From JAIBBG01 sp031417525 (GTDB taxonomy: Bacteria; Bacteroidota; Bacteroidia; Flavobacteriales_D; Sanyastnellaceae), in contig JANOVT010000143.1 in NCBI GenBank assembly GCA_031417525.1, positions 1-28,207 of the forward strand: a stretch of 28,207 bases of DNA, written 5' to 3'. A program made the translations under genes and the position numbers. Below, one piece after another: positions 7,463 to 16,120 of this stretch. The notes below the pieces were generated by a model. The model ran no database searches and had not been told where the DNA came from. It saw only the letters and a program-made list of their open reading frames with translations. Position 1 is the first letter of the stretch; each line of letters begins with the position of its first letter.

Positions 7463-8299
7463 TTGTCACGCATATCATTAAATAAAATTGCACGTGTCGT
7501 TTTCTGGGCCTTCACTGCCTGGTTGTTTACTCATCTTTTCATATTTCAAACGGCCCTTGTTCCAACGGCTTCTATGAGCAAGGCACTGACAGGGGGTGAT
7601 TACATTTATATAAACAAGTTGGCATATGGGGCTCGTATTCCAATCACTCCTCTTTCGTTGCCTATTGGCACAGCTTATGTTGATTGGATACAAATTCCAT
7701 ATTGTAGAATACCTGGCTATTCCAATGTTCACTATAATGACGTTCTCGTTTTTAATTTCCCAATGGAAAACGATGTGCCTGTCGACGAACGACAAGAATA
7801 TGTGAAGCGCTGTGTTGCATTGCCAGGAGATACACTTCAAATCATTAAAGGAAACATTTTCATCAACAACAAGGATTATACAGAAGCAACAATTATTGAT
7901 GCTGACTCGATACAACCAATAGATAGCAGTGTGTATTCACCTTCCGTATTTCCCCATTCAGCTCAAATAAAATGGAACGCCGACAATTTCGGCCCACTCT
8001 ACATTCCTAAAAAAGGAGAGAACATTCTGTTGAATCCCGAAAATGTTTTGCTGTATCAAACGGCGATTGAAAAGCATGAGAACAACTCTCTTACGATAAG
8101 AAGCGACTCTGTATTCATAAACAGTGTCTATAGCACTACGTACACATTCAAAATGAATTATTATTTCGTGATGGGTGACAATCGCTACAACTCAATAGAT
8201 TCAAGATTTTGGGGTTTCGTTCCTGTGGACCATTTGATTGGAAAAGCGTCGTTCATCATTTCCTCTAAAGACAAAGGTGTGTTCACGCTTATCAGGTAA
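7463..8299 (+). CDS. Signal peptidase I (LepB family), cluster-specific copy
   Basis: The 278-residue membrane protease cleaves signal peptides of exported proteins. One N-terminal membrane segment (about 11-33) is followed by the catalytic Ser37 in VPTASM. The general-base Lys115 lies in YVKRCVALPGD, and the conserved MGDNRYNSIDSRFWGFVP box lies near residue 240. The only possible start is TTG at 7463, since an in-frame TAA directly precedes it. The gene begins 8 bases after the sigma factor stop and is probably cotranscribed with it. Housekeeping Bacteroidota signal peptidases are often longer, so this compact copy may serve the DUF4331 proteins encoded next. That link is inferred. Confidence 0.9.
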   Translation: MSRISLNKIARVVFWAFTAWLFTHLFIFQTALVPTASMSKALTGGDYIYINKLAYGARIPITPLSLPIGTAYVDWIQIPYCRIPGYSNVHYNDVLVFNFPMENDVPVDERQEYVKRCVALPGDTLQIIKGNIFINNKDYTEATIIDADSIQPIDSSVYSPSVFPHSAQIKWNADNFGPLYIPKKGENILLNPENVLLYQTAIEKHENNSLTIRSDSVFINSVYSTTYTFKMNYYFVMGDNRYNSIDSRFWGFVPVDHLIGKASFIISSKDKGVFTLIR

Positions 8300-8315
8300 C
8301 AGCAAAGCTGTTTTT
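8298..8315 (+). terminator. Short hairpin with T run after the signal peptidase gene
   Basis: A 6-bp stem (AACAGC/GCTGTT) with a 3-nt loop is followed by TTTTT. It begins in the stop codon of the signal peptidase gene. The stem is weak, so it may only attenuate read-through to the DUF4331 genes. Confidence 0.35.
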
Positions 8316-8367
8316 CCAAAGATTCGATCACTTGTCAATTTATTTTTTTCATTTCATAAATCCAGAA

Positions 8368-8396
8368 GTTCTTTTTTCTCGTATTTGAGAAAGAAC
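8368..8396. repeat. Bulged inverted repeat in the leader of the first DUF4331 gene
   Basis: The arms GTTCTTT..CTC (8368-8380) and GAGAAAGAAC (8387-8396) pair with a three-T bulge. This lies in the 160-bp gap before the first DUF4331 gene and could be a leader hairpin or an operator. Confidence 0.35.
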
Positions 8397-8461
8397 AAAA
8401 CATTGTTTCTAAATCAAATTGGGCGACAGCAATCTGAAGAGAAGAAAATTCCTTAATCAAA

Positions 8462-10231
8462 ATGAAAATGAGAAATCTTACTAAAAAAATCCTGACAATT
8501 ACAAGCGTTCTTGCGATAGCAATAGCTTTTGGAATTTGGGATGCGCAAAAATCCTCGGTGGAAGCATCCAGCCATAGGGAGGCGCCATTGATTGCCAACG
8601 ACCCCTTGGCAGACAATACAGACCTATATGCGTTTAGGAGCCCGGACGATCCCAGCACTGTGACAATACTTGCCAATTATGTCCCATTGCAATTACCACA
8701 AGGTGGACCAAATTATGCCTCCTTTGGTGAAAATATTCGCTATGAAATTCATATTGAAAATGACGGAGAAGCAGGCGACGACATTACCTATCGCTTCACG
8801 TTCATGAAGACAAATCAAGACCCGACTACATTCTTTAATATTCGTCTCGGACAACAAAATTTAAAAACCACCTATATCGCTGAAAAAAGCATTGACGGCG
8901 GCGAATTCACGACCATTGTTGCAAACGGCATAGTACCTCCTCCGAACATTGGACCCCGGTCAATTACAGGCGGTGCAGGCTTGAATGCGACGGATTATAA
9001 TTCACTTATGGCCGGCGCAATCACCAGCGCAACTGAAGGTGGCGGAGAAACAATTTACTGCGGACCTGCTGACGATCCATTCTTCGTTGATCTGGGTGGA
9101 ATCTTTGATTTGGGACAAACTCGCGCAGGCGGCACTGGTGTGGATACACCGGTGGATGGTGTCAATCATAAAAACATTCATTCCATTGCCATTAAAGTTC
9201 CTATCAGCACGTTGCAAAAGGATGGACTAGCGGTAACATCGGCAGCAAATATTCTGGATGCCGAATTCGTGATAGGCGTTTGGGCTTCTGCCAGCAGACA
9301 GGCAACACAAACAATAAGTGAAACAGGCGGAAATCCTTCCAACTCAGGAGCATGGATCCAAGTTTCTCGCCTGGGAATGCCTCTAACTAATGAAGCAGTT
9401 ATTCCAATTGGCGACAAGGACAAATGGAACGCTTTAACGCCTTACACGGAAGACCCGGCGATGGAAGCCTATTTCTGCAATCCTGAATTAGGTTTATACA
9501 TGGACAACTCACTTTTTGGCGCTGCTGTACCAGGCTTAGAAGCTCTACGAATTCAACGCAACTCATTGCAATCTTTTGACTTCGGAAATACACACGATGG
9601 ATTATGGCCAATCCGTGAAACAAACGGTGGTGTGGGCACTGCGCTTGACACCAATGCTTATGGAAATTACTTATTACGCCAGGGGCAACCTCGTTCGGTA
9701 GATCTATTGCCAATATTTTACACGGGTGTTCCAAACTTGGCCCCATACCAATTGGCAACAGGAAAAAACGGCAATCCACTGGCGAATGGAAAACCATTTA
9801 TCAATAATTTCTTGCCAACATTCGGTGATATGCTAAGACTAAACATGGCAGTACCAATTACTCCACGTAACGACCCTGCCTTCAGTTCCCTTGGTCTTAT
9901 CCAGGCTGCGGTATTAGGTTTAACTGATCCGGCATACAATGCCAATGCAGACCTCCAATGGATTCCCAATATGGATGGATTTCCTAACGGTAGAAGATTG
10001 GAAGATGATGTAACCCGAATAGAACTTCAAGCTGTCGGTGGTGTAGTGCTCGCTGCAGTTGGACTATGGTATGATGATTACATCGCGGGATCTCCCAATC
10101 CGGTAACAACTGATTTAGTAAGTGTACTAAGTTATACAACAGGAATCGAGGCAAATGACACAACATTTAATTCCACATTTCCTTACCTGCAAACTCCTTG
10201 GGAAGGGTATGCTAATCGCAGCAAGAAATAA
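8462..10231 (+). CDS. DUF4331 exported protein, copy 1, no T9SS tail
   Basis: The 589-residue protein has a signal peptide (residues 1 to about 35) and then ASSHREAPLIANDPLADN, the hallmark start of DUF4331, with further family blocks such as GENIRYEIHIEND, DDPFFVDLGGIFDLGQTRA and NGRRLEDDVTRIELQAVGG. The molecular function of DUF4331 is not established. It ends at PWEGYANRSKK, exactly where copy 2 continues into a sorting domain, so this copy probably stays in the periplasm. Start choice lies between ATG 8462 and ATG 8468. It is followed by copy 2 after 30 bases and most likely arose from it by tandem duplication. Confidence 0.9.
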   Translation: MKMRNLTKKILTITSVLAIAIAFGIWDAQKSSVEASSHREAPLIANDPLADNTDLYAFRSPDDPSTVTILANYVPLQLPQGGPNYASFGENIRYEIHIENDGEAGDDITYRFTFMKTNQDPTTFFNIRLGQQNLKTTYIAEKSIDGGEFTTIVANGIVPPPNIGPRSITGGAGLNATDYNSLMAGAITSATEGGGETIYCGPADDPFFVDLGGIFDLGQTRAGGTGVDTPVDGVNHKNIHSIAIKVPISTLQKDGLAVTSAANILDAEFVIGVWASASRQATQTISETGGNPSNSGAWIQVSRLGMPLTNEAVIPIGDKDKWNALTPYTEDPAMEAYFCNPELGLYMDNSLFGAAVPGLEALRIQRNSLQSFDFGNTHDGLWPIRETNGGVGTALDTNAYGNYLLRQGQPRSVDLLPIFYTGVPNLAPYQLATGKNGNPLANGKPFINNFLPTFGDMLRLNMAVPITPRNDPAFSSLGLIQAAVLGLTDPAYNANADLQWIPNMDGFPNGRRLEDDVTRIELQAVGGVVLAAVGLWYDDYIAGSPNPVTTDLVSVLSYTTGIEANDTTFNSTFPYLQTPWEGYANRSKK

Positions 10232-10261
10232 CTCATAACATCGACCTTCAAAAATAAAATA

Positions 10262-12352
10262 ATGAAAAATATTACATCCATAAAAATCCTTTCAATAACA
10301 AGTGCCGTAGCGTTAGCTGTAGTATTTGGAATTTGGGATTCTCAGAAATCCGCTGTGCAAGCATCCAGCCACAGGGAAGCGCCATTGATTGCAAACGATC
10401 CGTTGGCGGACAACACAGACCTCTATGCTTTCAGAAGTCCGGATGATACAAACACCGTAACGATTCTAGCGAATTATGTTCCATTGCAGTTACCGCAAGG
10501 AGGACCTAATTACGCTTCATTTGGTGAAAACATTCGCTATGAAATTCACATTAAAAACGATGCCGCCACAATAGGTGATGACATTACCTATCGCTTTACG
10601 TTTACGAAAGTCAATGAAGATCCTACCACCTTTTTCAATATTCGTTTGGGTCAACAAAATTTGAAAACCACTTATACTGCTGAAAAGAGTTTAGCCGGTG
10701 GTCCTTTTTCAACGATTGTTTCAAATGGAATTGTGCCACCTCCGAACATTGGACCTCGCTCAATAACCGACGCAACGGTTGGTTTGGGTGCTACAGATTA
10801 TGAAGAGCTAATGATGGCAGCCATAACCACAGCAAACGGCACGGGAGGAGAAACAATTTATTGCGGACCTGCTGACGATCCATTCTTTGTTGATCTCGGT
10901 GGCATTTTCGACTTAGGCCAAACGCGCGCAGAAGGAACTGGAGTAGATGCCCCAATAGATGGCGTAGCCTGCAAAAATATTCACACCATTGCAATTAAAG
11001 TTCCTATCAGTACGCTACAAAAATCAGGACTCAACACAAGCTCTGCAACAAATATCCTGGACGGTAATTTCGTTATAGGTGTGTGGGCTTCTACCAGCAG
11101 ACAACAAATTAGAACCTTGAATGGAAACGGCACCGAAACACACACAGGCAATTGGGTGCAAGTATCACGAATTGGTATGCCGTTGACCAATGAAGCGGTT
11201 ATTCCCATCGGTGATAAAGACAAATGGAACTCGTTAACTCCATACAATGAAGACATCAACATGGACAATTATTTCTGCAATCCTGAATTAGCGTTATACA
11301 TGGACGACTCTCAATTTGGTGGAGCTGTTCCGGCTCTGACTGCGTTGCGAGTTCAATCTGCATCACAAACCATTTTAGGAAATGTCGATTTCAGAAACGG
11401 ACAAGATGGTCTGCAAGTGCTTGAAGGAAATGCTGCATTAATAGGAACAGCATTAGATCCAGCCATTTTTGGAACCTACCTGCTGCGTGCGAACTGTCCG
11501 CGTTCTGTAGATTTGCTTCCAATATTCTACACAGGAGTGCCCAACCTGGCACCTTACCAGCTGGCTACAGGTAAAACCGATGGAAATCCGTTAAGTGCAG
11601 GAAAACCTTTCATCAACAACTTTTTACCCACTTTTGGTGACATGTTGAGATTGAATATGGCCGTTCCAGTTACGCCTCGTAACGACCCCGCTTTCAGTTC
11701 ACTTGGCTTGATACAAGCCGCTGTGTTGGGTTTAACCGACCCAACTTATAATTCCAATTCAAACATTCAGTGGATTCCAAACATGGATGGTTTTCCAAAT
11801 GGAAGAAGACTGGAAGACGATGTTACGCGAATCGAGCTACAAGCCGTTGGTGGCGCAGTACTCGCTGCAGTTGGGCTTTGGTACGATGACAGAAACATTG
11901 GGGCTACTCCTCTCACTCCTGATTTACTAGGTGTACTTGGCTACACAACAGGAATAGAAAAAAATGATACCACCTTCAAGTCTACTTTTCCTTACGTGCA
12001 AACTCCGTGGGAAGGATATGGAATGTGCGGTACTTCATCACAAACAGGAGTTGGAATAAATGAATTTGGATTGAGTGTAGGTGCTCCAAGTATTGGGATG
12101 ATTCAAAATTATCCGAACCCATTTAAGGACAACACAACCATAAAATACAGGCTCACCACAGAGGCCAAAATAAACATTTCCGTTTATGATGTATCGGGCA
12201 GGAAAATAACAACCCTTGTAAATCAACAGAAACAAGCTGGTACTCACGAAATAAACTTAAGCTCAGAAAACATGAGTAACGGAATTTATTACGTTGCTCT
12301 TTCAACCGGAACAGAAGTGCTCCAAACAATTAGAGTGTCTGTTTCTAAATAA
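10262..12352 (+). CDS. DUF4331 exported protein, copy 2, with T9SS sorting domain
   Basis: The 696-residue protein is closely similar to the preceding gene along its first about 580 residues, including a signal peptide and SSHREAPLIANDPLADNTDL. Residues about 612-696 add a type A T9SS sorting domain: IQNYPNPFKDNTTIKYRL, then INISVYDVSGRKITTLV and NGIYYVALSTG. T9SS substrates are carried across the outer membrane and anchored or released there, so this copy should be surface-exposed or secreted while copy 1 is not. A strong terminator follows at 12375-12428. The biochemical role of DUF4331 remains unknown. Confidence 0.92.
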   Translation: MKNITSIKILSITSAVALAVVFGIWDSQKSAVQASSHREAPLIANDPLADNTDLYAFRSPDDTNTVTILANYVPLQLPQGGPNYASFGENIRYEIHIKNDAATIGDDITYRFTFTKVNEDPTTFFNIRLGQQNLKTTYTAEKSLAGGPFSTIVSNGIVPPPNIGPRSITDATVGLGATDYEELMMAAITTANGTGGETIYCGPADDPFFVDLGGIFDLGQTRAEGTGVDAPIDGVACKNIHTIAIKVPISTLQKSGLNTSSATNILDGNFVIGVWASTSRQQIRTLNGNGTETHTGNWVQVSRIGMPLTNEAVIPIGDKDKWNSLTPYNEDINMDNYFCNPELALYMDDSQFGGAVPALTALRVQSASQTILGNVDFRNGQDGLQVLEGNAALIGTALDPAIFGTYLLRANCPRSVDLLPIFYTGVPNLAPYQLATGKTDGNPLSAGKPFINNFLPTFGDMLRLNMAVPVTPRNDPAFSSLGLIQAAVLGLTDPTYNSNSNIQWIPNMDGFPNGRRLEDDVTRIELQAVGGAVLAAVGLWYDDRNIGATPLTPDLLGVLGYTTGIEKNDTTFKSTFPYVQTPWEGYGMCGTSSQTGVGINEFGLSVGAPSIGMIQNYPNPFKDNTTIKYRLTTEAKINISVYDVSGRKITTLVNQQKQAGTHEINLSSENMSNGIYYVALSTGTEVLQTIRVSVSK

Positions 12353-12374
12353 GTTTGAGTTTGGTATTAAAAAA

Positions 12375-12428
12375 GCAACCAAAGAAGTCTCGTTTAGTTC
12401 GAGATTTCTTGGTTGCATTTTTTCTTTT
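12375..12428 (+). terminator. Rho-independent terminator after the DUF4331 pair
   Basis: The arms GCAACCAAAGAAGTCTCG (12375-12392) and CGAGATTTCTTGGTTGC (12400-12416) pair almost completely around a TTTAGTT loop and are followed by a T-rich run (ATTTTTTCTTTT). It lies 22 bases after the stop of copy 2 and separates the DUF4331 genes from the TPR gene. Confidence 0.85.
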
Positions 12429-12465
12429 AGCCTAATATTATCCACTGAAAATTGACGCCGTCTCC

Positions 12466-13800
12466 ATGCGCAGATATCTATACCCCATATTAGTCTTCAT
12501 CACGCTCGCCTTCTTTGGAGTTATTTTAATTTTTGCAAAAAAACCAACAAAGCAAGTTCCAGGTTTAATACTGCGTTCAGGCGCAATTGCAATGTCCGCT
12601 GAATGGCTGGACACAAAAAAGGCAATAGAAGCACTATTAGCTGAATTAGCAGCAAATCCGGAAAACTTTAAGGCTAAATTAAATCTTGTACAAGCTTACA
12701 TTCAGGAGGCTCGCATCACAGGAAACCATGGGTACTATGATAAAGCCGCACTCGATTTACTGGATGACATCATCCTAAACGAGCCAACTAATTTTGATGC
12801 CTTGTGTTGTAAGGCAACAGTGCTCCTCTCGCAACATCACTTTACTGACGGACTTTTGGTAGCGCAACAAGCACTGCCGTTAAATGCCAATAGTGCGTTT
12901 ATTTATGGAATCATGTGTGATGCCAATGTGGAGTTAGGAAATTATAATGAAGCAGTAAAAATGGCGGACAAAATGATGTCCATTCGTCCTGACAATCGTT
13001 CCTATTCGAGAGTTTCCTACTTAAGAGAAATACATGGCGACTTGACAGGCGCTATACAAGCTGCAAAATTAGCTGTGTCTGCCGGTTATCCCGGACTCGA
13101 GCAAACTGAATGGACCAGAATGATACTCGCTCATTTATACGAGAGCACCGGTCATTTGGACAGTGCAGAATTTCAATATCGTTCCGCACTAAACGAGCGT
13201 CCAGACTATGCATTTGCGATCGCAGGGCTTGGGCGATTAGAAAAGGTAAACGGCAATTACAAAAATGCTATTTCACTTTTTGAAAAAGCAAAAAACATGA
13301 TGTCGGAATATTCTTTTACAGATGAACTTACCGATGTGTATCGCTTGAATAATGAGAAAGAAAACGCAGACAGATCCGCACAGGAAGTAATTAATCTGTT
13401 GAGTCCATTGGCCGAAGGCGATGAAAGCGAAAGTGTTCATGGCCACTACGCCGATAAAGAACTCGCTTATGCCTATCTCAAAATAAATGATACAGATAAT
13501 GCACTAAAGCATGCCATGCTCGAATACGAAAGACGACCAGACAACATCGATGTTTGTGAAACAGTCGCCTGGGTAAATTATAAAAAGGCGAATTATTCGG
13601 AAGCCAACAAAATGATAGACAAAGCACTTCGCACCAACTGTCAAAACCCATCCCTGATCTGTCGCGCCGGGTTAATAAAAATAAAAGCCGGTGAAATTGA
13701 AAAAGGAATTGCATTCATCAAAAAGGGGATTGATACAAACCCATATATGACTGATACCGAATTAGCGCAGGAGGCAATAGCGTACTTAACTGTCAAATAA
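12466..13800 (+). CDS. Membrane-anchored tetratricopeptide-repeat protein
   Basis: The 444-residue protein has an N-terminal membrane segment or uncleaved signal (PILVFITLAFFGVILIFA, residues 7-24). The rest is helical repeats of TPR type, for example NPENFKAKLNLVQAYIQEAR, then PTNFDALCCKATVLLSQHHF, PDYAFAIAGLGRLEKVNGNY and NPSLICRAGLIKIKAGEIEK. TPR arrays are protein-interaction scaffolds. Its stop lies 2 bases before the ATG of the HupE-like gene, so the two are cotranscribed and probably work together. The preceding terminator means it likely has its own promoter or depends on read-through. No enzymatic domain is visible. Confidence 0.88.
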   Translation: MRRYLYPILVFITLAFFGVILIFAKKPTKQVPGLILRSGAIAMSAEWLDTKKAIEALLAELAANPENFKAKLNLVQAYIQEARITGNHGYYDKAALDLLDDIILNEPTNFDALCCKATVLLSQHHFTDGLLVAQQALPLNANSAFIYGIMCDANVELGNYNEAVKMADKMMSIRPDNRSYSRVSYLREIHGDLTGAIQAAKLAVSAGYPGLEQTEWTRMILAHLYESTGHLDSAEFQYRSALNERPDYAFAIAGLGRLEKVNGNYKNAISLFEKAKNMMSEYSFTDELTDVYRLNNEKENADRSAQEVINLLSPLAEGDESESVHGHYADKELAYAYLKINDTDNALKHAMLEYERRPDNIDVCETVAWVNYKKANYSEANKMIDKALRTNCQNPSLICRAGLIKIKAGEIEKGIAFIKKGIDTNPYMTDTELAQEAIAYLTVK

Positions 13801-13802
13801 AA

Positions 13803-14480
13803 ATGCTGCGTTCTATCAAAAGCCACATTTTCCATTTTGCAATTTGTGGCATCTTATTCTTTGCACCTCTTGCATTGAGTGCGCATGCAGCAACCGACCT
13901 CAGTAAGTATTCGAGAACAGATGTTGCTTCGATTTATTTAAAACTTGGTTACACCCACATACTTCCATTGGGATTGGACCATATACTATTCGTATTGAGT
14001 CTATTTTTTCTGAGTCCAAGAATCAAAGTGGTTATTCTGCAGGCAACCGCTTTTACGGTAGCTCATTCCATTACCCTTGGATTGGCTATGTACGGGTTCA
14101 TCTCACCACCAGCACATATTATCGAGCCTATCATTGCGCTGTCCATCATGTTTGTGGCAGTCGAAAACATGATTTCCGATAAATTAAAGCCATCCCGTAT
14201 CTTAATAGTATTCGCCTTTGGATTGATACACGGAATGGGGTTTGCGAGTGTTTTAACCGATTTGGGGTTACCCCAAAATAAATTTGTGGTCTCTCTGCTT
14301 ACATTTAATCTGGGCGTGGAATTAGGTCAATTAACCATTATTCTCCTGGCGTGGTTTCTTATAGGCAAATGGTTTCATACAAAAGAGTGGTACAAGAACC
14401 GGATTGTCATTCCTATATCTGCTATGATTGCTGTCATTGCCCTTTATTGGACAATTGAGCGAACATTCTTTGTGGCTTAA
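13803..14480 (+). CDS. HupE/UreJ_2-family membrane protein
   Basis: The 225-residue protein has a signal-like N-terminus ending near ALSAHA, then about six membrane segments. Conserved polar residues lie in GYTHILPLGLDHILFVLSLF (H52, D59, H60), FTVAHSITLGLA (H88), VAVENM (E121), FGLIHGMGFASVL (H143) and FNLGVELGQL (E173), the pattern of HupE/UreJ_2 (PF13795). Characterised HupE/UreJ relatives move nickel or cobalt. Members of this subfamily sit in many non-hydrogenase loci, and no hydrogenase or urease gene is visible here, so the substrate is open. It is coupled to the TPR gene and may belong to the DUF4331/ECF cluster. Confidence 0.87.
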   Translation: MLRSIKSHIFHFAICGILFFAPLALSAHAATDLSKYSRTDVASIYLKLGYTHILPLGLDHILFVLSLFFLSPRIKVVILQATAFTVAHSITLGLAMYGFISPPAHIIEPIIALSIMFVAVENMISDKLKPSRILIVFAFGLIHGMGFASVLTDLGLPQNKFVVSLLTFNLGVELGQLTIILLAWFLIGKWFHTKEWYKNRIVIPISAMIAVIALYWTIERTFFVA

Positions 14481-14556
14481 CAAATTCCCACCCTTTAAGT
14501 CACAGATTCAATAGGTAGTTCTAAGCACTCTGTTGTGTTTTACACGCGTCGCTAAA

Positions 14557-14639
14557 GAGCCTTTTAAGGCTCACATTCCGCGAATACACTTTTGTTCAGT
14601 TAGACAGAAAACAAATGAACAGTTCTTAACACTATTCGC
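14557..14639. terminator. Hairpins between convergent genes
   Basis: GAGCCTTTTAAGGCTC (14557-14572) forms a 7-bp stem. Just downstream is a nested pair of inverted repeats: GCGAATA/TATTCGC (14580-14586, 14633-14639) enclosing TGTTCA/TGAACA (14593-14598, 14616-14621). They lie between the convergent HupE-like and DUF1761 genes, where a terminator for either strand is expected, but no long T run follows. Confidence 0.4.
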
Positions 14640-14658
14640 AGTCATTTGATGTTGAGGG

Positions 14659-15090
14659 TTACATCTCAGGAGGCGCTTCACCAGGCATACAGAAAAGAAT
14701 TCCGCCAATCAAACACATAGCAATTAAAATATAAAGTGCATTGATGATGATGTATTTAGCGCCACGATTTTCATAAAGAGCATGAGTTATTCCCCATGGA
14801 ATAGCGATGAAGAGAGACAACATCATTCCATGAAATGCGCCATGAAAAAACTCCGGCAAATTTTCATCTTCATGCACCCAAGTAGATAGAAAAGAACTTA
14901 CAACAAGCGCCATCACGAAAGCAAGACTGAAAATCAGGCCCATGTTGGCCTTCTTTGCGTCATCCATCGTAAGTCCGGCACCTTTCATCCAGATTGTTCC
15001 GAACACTTTCGGATGATACCAGATAAAACCTAATGCCATAGAAGAAGCAGCAGCGATAAGAACAGCGATCCAATTTGTAGCGTCGAACAT
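14659..15090 (-). CDS. DUF1761 membrane protein
   Basis: The 143-residue protein has four membrane segments, beginning NWIAVLIAAASSMALGFIWY, and the DUF1761 signature GFIWYHPKVFGTIWM near the N-terminus, with GMTMDDAK-like GLTMDDAKKANM after it. The C-terminal segment YIIINALYILIAMCLIGGIL is also typical. No function is known for the family. It is transcribed alone, convergent with the HupE-like gene. A box resembling TAnnTTTG on the minus strand (15125-15118, TACTTTAG) lies about 28 bases upstream of the ATG. Confidence 0.85.
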   Translation of the reverse strand: MFDATNWIAVLIAAASSMALGFIWYHPKVFGTIWMKGAGLTMDDAKKANMGLIFSLAFVMALVVSSFLSTWVHEDENLPEFFHGAFHGMMLSLFIAIPWGITHALYENRGAKYIIINALYILIAMCLIGGILFCMPGEAPPEM

Positions 15091-15319
15091 AATGTGGTGA
15101 TTTTGGGGGTTTGATGGCTAAAGTAGTCGGGATGCCATGTATGAAAGTACCGTCTGTAGAATTTTATCGACTCAAAACATTAGACACGAAATTTATTTAG
15201 CACTCAGAAATTGTGGCCTGATTCCTTTCTCGCCAGTATTCACTCTACTCTGGATCACTTTCACATTCCGGAGAAAAAAAGCCAGTCCAACATGTCACCA
15301 AATAAAACTTCCTTCAATA
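15091..15319. other. Intergenic region between DUF1761 and the XRE regulator (left part)
   Basis: No convincing gene is seen. A 62-codon frame at 15137-15325 has no family features and would overlap the operator. A single TGTCACC half-site at 15293-15299 matches the operator repeats that follow. Confidence 0.5.
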
Positions 15320-15379
15320 AAGTGACAAAAAATGTCACTTTCCCAAGAGGAATTTAAAATAGTGACAAGATTTGTCACC
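15320..15379. promoter_or_regulatory. Two matching operators upstream of the XRE regulator
   Basis: Site 1 (15320-15340) is a perfect inverted repeat, AAGTGACA-N5-TGTCACTT. Site 2 (15361-15379) is AGTGACA-N5-TGTCACC with the same 5-base centre. A third half-site is at 15293-15299. The two full sites are 41 bp apart, near four helical turns, and lie 28-87 bases before the regulator start. This is the expected layout for an autoregulated helix-turn-helix dimer. Confidence 0.75.
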
Positions 15380-15406
15380 TATTTTTGAATTGCTATAAAA
15401 GATGAC

Positions 15407-15952
15407 ATGACAGAACATTATCTCAGAACTGAACTTCAATTAACGCAAAAAGAATTTTCGCAGTTATTAAGGATTGATAAGTCCGCAGTCGTTCATGCGG
15501 AGAGAGGTCGCAGGTCTTTCAGTAAGAAGTCTAATAAAATCATCGGAAATTTTCGCGACACTTTAGACGCGAAGGTTCAGAATCCTAACTCAACAACAGA
15601 GGTTTCAGCTATACGTAATGAACAATCCGCATCATCGGCAGTCATCTTAAAAAAAGACATTCGAAATTATACCTACAGATTAGCTTTCAATCAGAGAGCC
15701 CTTAAGGCTATGAAAGAAAAATTCGATCATCTAATACAAAGCATAGAAAATCTTTATTTCATTCAACAATTTCCTGAAAAGTTTGAAGAGCTTGAATATA
15801 TGTGGATCGATCTTCAAATCCGGTTGAATAAACAAAAAATCAGAACGTGTAGTCTTGAAAAACAACATCAGTTGGAATTACGAATTTCCGAAGTAAAAGC
15901 AGGATTAGCGAAAGCGGAAGAAATATTGAGGCAAATAGAAGGAGCGCAATAA
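15407..15952 (+). CDS. XRE-type helix-turn-helix regulator with coiled coil
   Basis: The 181-residue protein opens with a Cro/XRE-like helix-turn-helix (about residues 5-42: LRTELQLTQKEFSQLLRIDK, then SAVVHAERGRRSF). A Ser/Asn-rich linker follows, then about 100 residues of charged helix (for example KQHQLELRISEVKAGLAKAE) that may be a coiled-coil dimerisation or effector-contact region. The ATG at 15407 follows two inverted-repeat operators, so it probably represses itself. It stands 168 bases upstream of the type III restriction gene in the same direction and is likely to be the control protein of that locus. HTH assignment is good; the regulated genes are inferred. Confidence 0.8.
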   Translation: MTEHYLRTELQLTQKEFSQLLRIDKSAVVHAERGRRSFSKKSNKIIGNFRDTLDAKVQNPNSTTEVSAIRNEQSASSAVILKKDIRNYTYRLAFNQRALKAMKEKFDHLIQSIENLYFIQQFPEKFEELEYMWIDLQIRLNKQKIRTCSLEKQHQLELRISEVKAGLAKAEEILRQIEGAQ

Positions 15953-16120
15953 AAAGGCCTTTTATATTTCACCAATGAACTATACTTGCGGAACCCGCCG
16001 ACTAAACGTATCCAACAAAGCTGTATATGTCCAAGCAACTCTAAAAGTCAGATTCAATCGTACAACCTCGAAAATAACTCTGGATTCATAATTTAATATC
16101 TTCCCCAGAATTACTCCACT

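Noticed and set aside
15137..15325. 62-codon plus-strand frame before the XRE regulator
   Set aside because: It runs into the first operator, has no recognisable features and shows no start signal.
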